Below, in pieces: positions 60,137-64,000 of a stretch of 64,000 bases of DNA; positions within the stretch are counted from its first letter, which is position 1, and each line of letters begins with the position of its first letter. Both the position numbers and the translations under genes were made by a program. Source of the DNA: Acidovorax sp. sic0104. GTDB taxonomy: Bacteria > Pseudomonadota > Gammaproteobacteria > Burkholderiales > Burkholderiaceae_C. Under the pieces are notes generated by a model. It ran no database searches and was not told where the DNA came from. It saw only the letters and a program-made list of their open reading frames with translations. Location of the stretch: contig NZ_JAHUWH010000014.1 in NCBI RefSeq assembly GCF_019219095.1, positions 1-64,000 on the forward strand, read 5' to 3'.

Positions 60137-60188
60137 CACTGACGAAAGCTTTACAAGCCATTGACATCGATCACGGCTGGGTACGGAT

Positions 60189-60722
60189 TCACAAGCCGAG
60201 CGTGGAAGCGGGAAAGCCGGGAGCGCTTTTGCTGCGCAACCATTCGTTGAGCGTTTCGCGCAGAAGGACGCGGCGGTCAGGCTCGAAGCCCGTCACACCT
60301 ACGCAGCGCTCGGGGTCAAGCCGGTGCATCACCCACTGCGGCGACCATAGCACGCTGGGGATGTCCACCGGGTCAGCTGCCGGGCTGCGCCGGCAGGTGA
60401 TGATGTGATCCCACGTCCCACGCCAGCGCACGAAGCGCGCATGCCGGCGGATCACGTCGTCATAGCTGCCCGCCAGCATGGTGAACCGGCGGCTGCCATG
60501 AGACCATTCCTGCAGCAGGTCCGCAACGACTCGCTCCCCCAGCGGCCAATCATGAAAATTGGCATCGCTGATGATGATTTCCTGCCACCCCTCTCGCACC
60601 GCAGTCGCCAGCGCGTCGCGCACCATCTGCTGGAAGCCTTCGCGGCTGCTGAAGCGCCCCGAGGGCAGGCTGGGCAGCAGTGCGCCCGAAAGCATCGACG
60701 AAGAGGAAGGGGCATCGCTCAT
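60189..60722 (-). CDS. Conserved protein of unknown function
   Basis: A 177-residue cytoplasmic protein with a Ser-rich start. The core reads FSSREGFQQMVRDALATAVR, EIIISDANFHDWPLGERVVA, FTMLAGSYDDVIRRHARFVR, WRGTWDHIITCRR and RCVGVTGFEPDRRVLLRETL. The pattern DANF-DWPLGER with later Arg/His-rich strands is reminiscent of a phospholipase-D or acetyltransferase-linked fold, but I cannot assign it. It starts 21 nt after the RoxA-like gene stop, so the two are probably co-transcribed, which may link it to translation or stress. Confidence 0.7.
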   Translation of the reverse strand: MSDAPSSSSMLSGALLPSLPSGRFSSREGFQQMVRDALATAVREGWQEIIISDANFHDWPLGERVVADLLQEWSHGSRRFTMLAGSYDDVIRRHARFVRWRGTWDHIITCRRSPAADPVDIPSVLWSPQWVMHRLDPERCVGVTGFEPDRRVLLRETLNEWLRSKSAPGFPASTLGL

Positions 60723-60743
60723 GGCGTTTCTCCAGAAAGTGGC

Positions 60744-61880
60744 TCAGTCGGCCTGCTCCAACCACGCATGCGCCCAACCGGCCTCGCACCAGGAGGACAG
60801 CAACTCCAGCGCATCGTCGCTGGCCCTTGCCAGCTCGCGCGGCGTCAACTGGCGCTGATCGGCCAGGTGGCGCATCAGCGTGGCATCGCGCCCTGCCGCC
60901 CGGTAGCTTTCGCCGTTGATGAACACATGGTGTGCGTCGTACATCATGCGGCTCTTGCGGTCCAGGCGCACGCCTTCCAGCATCACGCGCGTGTCGCCAG
61001 GCTCGAACCACACACTGGCCTTGGGCTCGGTCAGGTACTCGCCCAACGCGCGCTCCAGCACGAGCGGCTCCGCCAGGGCCTTTGAGAGCGCCTCGCGCGC
61101 GAAGTCGGTCAGGCCGGTCGGAATGGCTGCGGGTTGTGCCACCGCCTCCTGGCCGGCATCGCGGTACAGCACCGGATTGCCGTCCACATCGGCAGCATCC
61201 TCTGCGAGGCGCACCAGCAGTTCCTGCGCCAATTCGGCCCGCGCGGGCGCCCTGAAGCCGATCGAATACGTCATGCACTCGCCCTCGGCAATCCCGTCGT
61301 GCGCATAGCGCGGCGGCAGGTAGAGCATGTCGCCGGGCTCCAGCACGAACTCCTCTTCAGGCTCGAAGTGCGCCAGCACCTTCAGGGGAATGTCGTCGCG
61401 CAGCGCCAGGTCTTTCTGGCGCCCTATGCGCCAGCGGCGCCTGCCGTGGGCCTGCAGCAGGAAGACGTCGTAGCTGTCGAAGTGCGGCCCGACTCCGCCG
61501 CCATTGGATGCATAGCTGATCATGAGGTCGTCCAGCCGCGCCTCGGGCACGAACCGGAACTGCTGCATCAGCGCGTGCACTGCATCGTTGTGCAAGTCCA
61601 CGCCCTGCACCAGCAAGGTCCAGTCGGGTTGCTGCAATGCGGGCAATGCCCTGCGGCTGAAGGGCCCGTGGCGCAGCTTCCAAGTGTCCTTTACCAATTG
61701 CACCAGACGGGACTCCACGCCGTCCTGCGCCGCCAGCGCGAAGAGGTCGGACCGTTGTACCGGGGCCTGAAACCCGGGGATGGCCTGGCGCACCAGCAGC
61801 GGCTTTTTTTGCCAGTGACGGCGCATGAACTGCGCAGGGGTCAGACCGCCGAGCAGAGAGAGAGGTTGCTGGATATCCAT
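60744..61880 (-). CDS. roxA: Ribosomal protein oxygenase (RoxA/YcfD-like cupin, JmjC fold)
   Basis: A 378-residue Fe(II)/2-oxoglutarate oxygenase, close to the length of E. coli YcfD (RoxA), which hydroxylates an arginine of ribosomal protein L16. The iron ligands are His133 and Asp135 in GPHFDSYDVFLLQ and His194 in PRYAHDGIAEG. The N-terminal PAQFMRRHWQKKPLLVRQAI and the C-terminal winged-helix-like domain fit the family. The ATG at 61878-61880 was chosen; the longer frame reads through the divergent FKBP promoter. It is divergent from the FKBP gene with only 55 nt between. Confidence 0.9.
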   Translation of the reverse strand: MDIQQPLSLLGGLTPAQFMRRHWQKKPLLVRQAIPGFQAPVQRSDLFALAAQDGVESRLVQLVKDTWKLRHGPFSRRALPALQQPDWTLLVQGVDLHNDAVHALMQQFRFVPEARLDDLMISYASNGGGVGPHFDSYDVFLLQAHGRRRWRIGRQKDLALRDDIPLKVLAHFEPEEEFVLEPGDMLYLPPRYAHDGIAEGECMTYSIGFRAPARAELAQELLVRLAEDAADVDGNPVLYRDAGQEAVAQPAAIPTGLTDFAREALSKALAEPLVLERALGEYLTEPKASVWFEPGDTRVMLEGVRLDRKSRMMYDAHHVFINGESYRAAGRDATLMRHLADQRQLTPRELARASDDALELLSSWCEAGWAHAWLEQAD

Positions 61881-61935
61881 GAAAGCGGTCCGCCCCGATC
61901 GACAGGGCCTTTGGTCAAACTGCGACAATTCTCCT

Positions 61936-62460
61936 ATGGAAATTACCCAACAATGCGTGGTCGCGCTGACCTGGACACTGAAAGACACCCTGGGCGAGGA
62001 ACTCGACGTTCTGGACGAACCGGTGGAATTTCTGGTGGGCGGCGACGACCTTCTGCCCCGTATCGAAGAAGCGTTGCAGGGCCATGGCCCCGGCGCCACC
62101 CTGCAGTTGCACCTGGAACCCGAAGACGCCTTTGGCGACTTCGACGACCAGCTTCTATTCCTGGAGCCGCGCTCGCTGTTCCCCGCGGAGATCGAAGAGG
62201 GCATGACATTCGAGGGCACCGCCCTGCCCGAAGGGTGCAATCCAGATGCCCCTCGCAACACGCTGTACACCGTGGCTGAAATCTACCCCGAGCACATCGT
62301 GCTCGATGGCAACCACCCTCTCGCAGGGATTGCCCTGCGCCTGCAGTTGACGGTGCAGGCAGTGCGCGAAGCTACCGAAGAGGAGATCGGCCGAGGCAGC
62401 GCAGGCACCGGGTTCTTCAGGGTACAGCCGCAGGCACCCGGCGGGTCCCTGCTGCATTGA
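61936..62460 (+). CDS. FKBP-type peptidyl-prolyl isomerase, SlyD-like
   Basis: A 174-residue cytoplasmic prolyl isomerase/chaperone. The split FKBP domain is seen in VVALTWTLKDTLGEELDVLD, VEFLVGGDDLLPRIEEALQG and DGNHPLAGIALRLQLTVQAV. An inserted IF domain lies between (FPAEIEEGMTFEGTALPEGC region). Unlike E. coli SlyD it has no His-rich metal-binding tail. No purine-rich ribosome site precedes the ATG (upstream GCGACAATTCTCCT), and the promoter must fit within 55 nt, so the transcript may have a very short leader. Confidence 0.87.
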   Translation: MEITQQCVVALTWTLKDTLGEELDVLDEPVEFLVGGDDLLPRIEEALQGHGPGATLQLHLEPEDAFGDFDDQLLFLEPRSLFPAEIEEGMTFEGTALPEGCNPDAPRNTLYTVAEIYPEHIVLDGNHPLAGIALRLQLTVQAVREATEEEIGRGSAGTGFFRVQPQAPGGSLLH

Positions 62461-62462
62461 GG

Positions 62463-62506
62463 TAAAAATTTCGCCCGGGCACCTGAGGCATTCAAGTTCC
62501 CGGGCG
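62463..62506 (-). terminator. Terminator between the FKBP and glycine-zipper genes
   Basis: CGCCCGGG and CCCGGGCG form a perfect 8-bp stem (62472-62479 with 62499-62506) around a 19-base loop. On the minus strand it is followed by AAATTTTT. It separates the convergent genes and best serves the glycine-zipper gene. Confidence 0.65.
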
Positions 62507-62532
62507 TCGCAGAGGGCGATCTCCGCGTCAGC

Positions 62533-63033
62533 TTACACGCGCGAAATCTGGCCGTTGTACAGGCGAACGCGATCACCGATCCGCAGGTCGCCTGGCGTAC
62601 TCACGTCATAGACGCGGTAACCACCCTGGTCCAGTTGCACTGACAAACGGTAGCCCTGCACTTCCTGGCTGTTGTTTCGGCCTTCAATGGCATTGCCCGC
62701 GACCGCTCCACCCACGATACCGACACCTGTGGCAGCGGCGCGGCCGGAGCCCTTGCCAATCTGGTTGCCCAAAACGCCGCCCACCACGGCGCCGATCACG
62801 GCACCGGCGCCCGAGGTTCCTTGCGAACGGCCCTGCAGCACCTCAATGTTGGAAACCCGGCCATATTCCGTGCCCGCCGGGTTGTTGGGATAGGCGGGAG
62901 CCGTCTGGTAACCACCGCCGTAGCCGCCGCCGTACTGCGGCGCAGGCGCCGAGCGGTTGTGACCGCAGGCCGTGAGGGAAGCGGCCAGCACAACGGCACC
63001 GGCGATGGCGAGGGAACGGGTCATTTGCAGCAT
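62533..63033 (-). CDS. Glycine-zipper 2TM lipoprotein (17-kDa antigen type)
   Basis: A 166-residue outer-membrane lipoprotein. The lipobox SLTACG places Cys about residue 22. A Gly/Tyr-rich segment (PQYGGGYGGGYQTAPAYP) is followed by the glycine-zipper helices AGAVIGAVVGGVLGNQIGKG and GRAAATGVGIVGGAVAGNAI, then a beta-rich end YRLSVQLDQGGYRVYDVS. This is the plan of Rickettsia 17-kDa antigen/SlyB-like proteins, which stabilise the envelope. The ATG at 63031-63033 has AAGGAG at good spacing; an ATG six bases earlier is too close to it. Confidence 0.88.
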   Translation of the reverse strand: MLQMTRSLAIAGAVVLAASLTACGHNRSAPAPQYGGGYGGGYQTAPAYPNNPAGTEYGRVSNIEVLQGRSQGTSGAGAVIGAVVGGVLGNQIGKGSGRAAATGVGIVGGAVAGNAIEGRNNSQEVQGYRLSVQLDQGGYRVYDVSTPGDLRIGDRVRLYNGQISRV

Positions 63034-63284
63034 ATTCATCTCCTTGGGAATCAGGCAAAAACGGTTGTGTTCATGTCTTCGCGCAAAGCCAGCCGAACCC
63101 AAGGAGGACGGCCGACTTGCGATACACACCTTCATTGGAACAACGTTTGATGCGTGTGAAGCGTAGACACAAGCACTGCGCCCCTGTGCGTAACAGACCC
63201 TTAGAAAGGTAAGCGCCGTCTTACAGTGCGCCACAGCCGCAGGCCGTGACACCGGCCGCTGCCCCAGCCTCACTCCGTTCGGCG

Positions 63285-63731
63285 TCAGGCCTTGCCGGTG
63301 GAGCCGTAGCCGCCCTCACCCCGCTCGGTGGCGGCGAATTCGGTGACCACGTTGAACTGCGCCTGCACCACTGGCACGATGACCAACTGCGCCAGGCGCT
63401 CCATGGGCTCGAGCGTGAAGGCCGTGCCGCTGCGGTTCCAGGCGCTCACCATCAGCTGCCCCTGGTAGTCGCTGTCGATCAAGCCCACCAGGTTGCCCAG
63501 CACTATGCCGTGCTTGTGGCCCAAGCCCGAGCGCGGCAGGATCAGCGCGGCATAGCCCGGATCCTTGATGTACACCGAGATGCCCGTGGGCACCAGCTGC
63601 CACGCGTTGGGCTGCAGCGTGAGCGGCGCATCCAGGCAGGCCCGCAGGTCCAGGCCGGCACTGCCGGGCGTAGCGTAGGCGGGCAACTGGTCCGCCATGC
63701 GCGGATCAAGAATCTTGACGTCGATCTTCAC
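63285..63731 (-). CDS. dut: dUTP diphosphatase
   Basis: A 148-residue trimeric enzyme that hydrolyses dUTP to dUMP and pyrophosphate, keeping uracil out of DNA. The five motifs are present: [38 protein letters not shown] with the catalytic Asp, [11 protein letters not shown], and the P-loop-like [10 protein letters not shown] at the end. It begins with GTG at 63729-63731, which overlaps the preceding gene stop as GTGA. The open frame further upstream is a shadow. Confidence 0.96.
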   Translation of the reverse strand: MKIDVKILDPRMADQLPAYATPGSAGLDLRACLDAPLTLQPNAWQLVPTGISVYIKDPGYAALILPRSGLGHKHGIVLGNLVGLIDSDYQGQLMVSAWNRSGTAFTLEPMERLAQLVIVPVVQAQFNVVTEFAATERGEGGYGSTGKA

Positions 63732-64000
63732 TGTGGTTTCTTCTTTCCTGTCTTGTTGCGCTGCTCGGCAACCTGCCGCAGCCGCTCCTGCAATGCACCG
63801 CTTCCGAGGCCCTGTGCCCCTTTTGTCGCTGCAACGATCTTTGGAACCGATTCGATCAGCCAGCCAGCCCCCCACCACAACGAGGCCATGACGACGAGCA
63901 CGAACATGGAACCCTGGCTGAAGATGAACAGCGCGACGGCCTGCGCGAAGATCAGCAGCAGCAGGACGGGCCGCGCCAGGCGCAAAAAACCCAGCAGCGG
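63728..64000 (-). CDS. Small membrane protein, 5' end outside the window
   Basis: The last 90 residues of a protein whose frame runs off the right edge. Two hydrophobic helices ([19 protein letters not shown] and [18 protein letters not shown]) are followed by a basic soluble tail ([20 protein letters not shown]). Its stop overlaps the dut start as GTGA, so the two are coupled. An internal TTG could be read as a start, but the frame stays open to the edge. I do not recognise a family. Confidence 0.65.
   Translation of the reverse strand, partial: PLLGFLRLARPVLLLLIFAQAVALFIFSQGSMFVLVVMASLWWGAGWLIESVPKIVAATKGAQGLGSGALQERLRQVAEQRNKTGKKKPQ

Overview
The window is GC-rich DNA from a beta-proteobacterium of the order Burkholderiales. 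The gene families, the operon layouts and a small dispersed GCTAT-N7-ATAGC element point to Comamonadaceae, most likely Acidovorax or a close relative. That placement is inference from gene content; no 16S gene is present. I saw no tRNA, rRNA, CRISPR array, insertion sequence or prophage. The DNA reads as chromosomal, mixing core and accessory genes.

Region 1 (1-10.4 kb) covers heme iron and peroxide defence. The end of a surface protein is followed by a tightly overlapping, Fur-boxed heme operon read leftward: TonB-dependent heme receptor, a 115-aa unknown, HmuS, HmuT, HmuU, HmuV. Next come ahpF and ahpC (leftward) and bacterioferritin (rightward).

Region 2 (10.4-30 kb) is a siderophore-receptor island with five TonB-dependent receptors in two groups. 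Each group starts with a likely Fur site and a PepSY-type inner-membrane protein with small membrane partners (DUF3649 and DUF3325 in one, an 81-aa protein in the other). A DUF4198 periplasmic protein sits in the second group, and an M48 protease lies in opposite orientation between the groups. The island holds no siderophore synthesis genes and no siderophore ABC transporter. The layout fits uptake of foreign siderophores followed by reductive iron release in the periplasm.

Region 3 (30-40.7 kb) has a succinate-semialdehyde-type dehydrogenase and a complete RND efflux operon (periplasmic adaptor, pump, outer-membrane factor). Its upstream region carries a textbook SoxR promoter. An alpha/beta-hydrolase-fold protein lacking the usual nucleophilic serine, a LysR regulator and a VF530-type protein follow.

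Region 4 (40.7-46.4 kb) has comEC, then a circularly permuted ATP-grasp/alpha-E pair. The junction of that pair has been remodelled by a 140-bp tandem duplication, leaving two short truncated ORFs overlapping in a chain ahead of alpha-E.

Region 5 (46.4-64 kb) is mostly core: a RidA-family protein, a chemoreceptor, the parE-transglycosylase-parC operon, an MFS transporter with a small membrane protein, a methyltransferase, dapA-bamC-MBL hydrolase, an alanine-rich lipoprotein, a conserved unknown, a RoxA-like ribosomal oxygenase, an FKBP isomerase, a glycine-zipper lipoprotein, dut, and a membrane protein cut by the window end.
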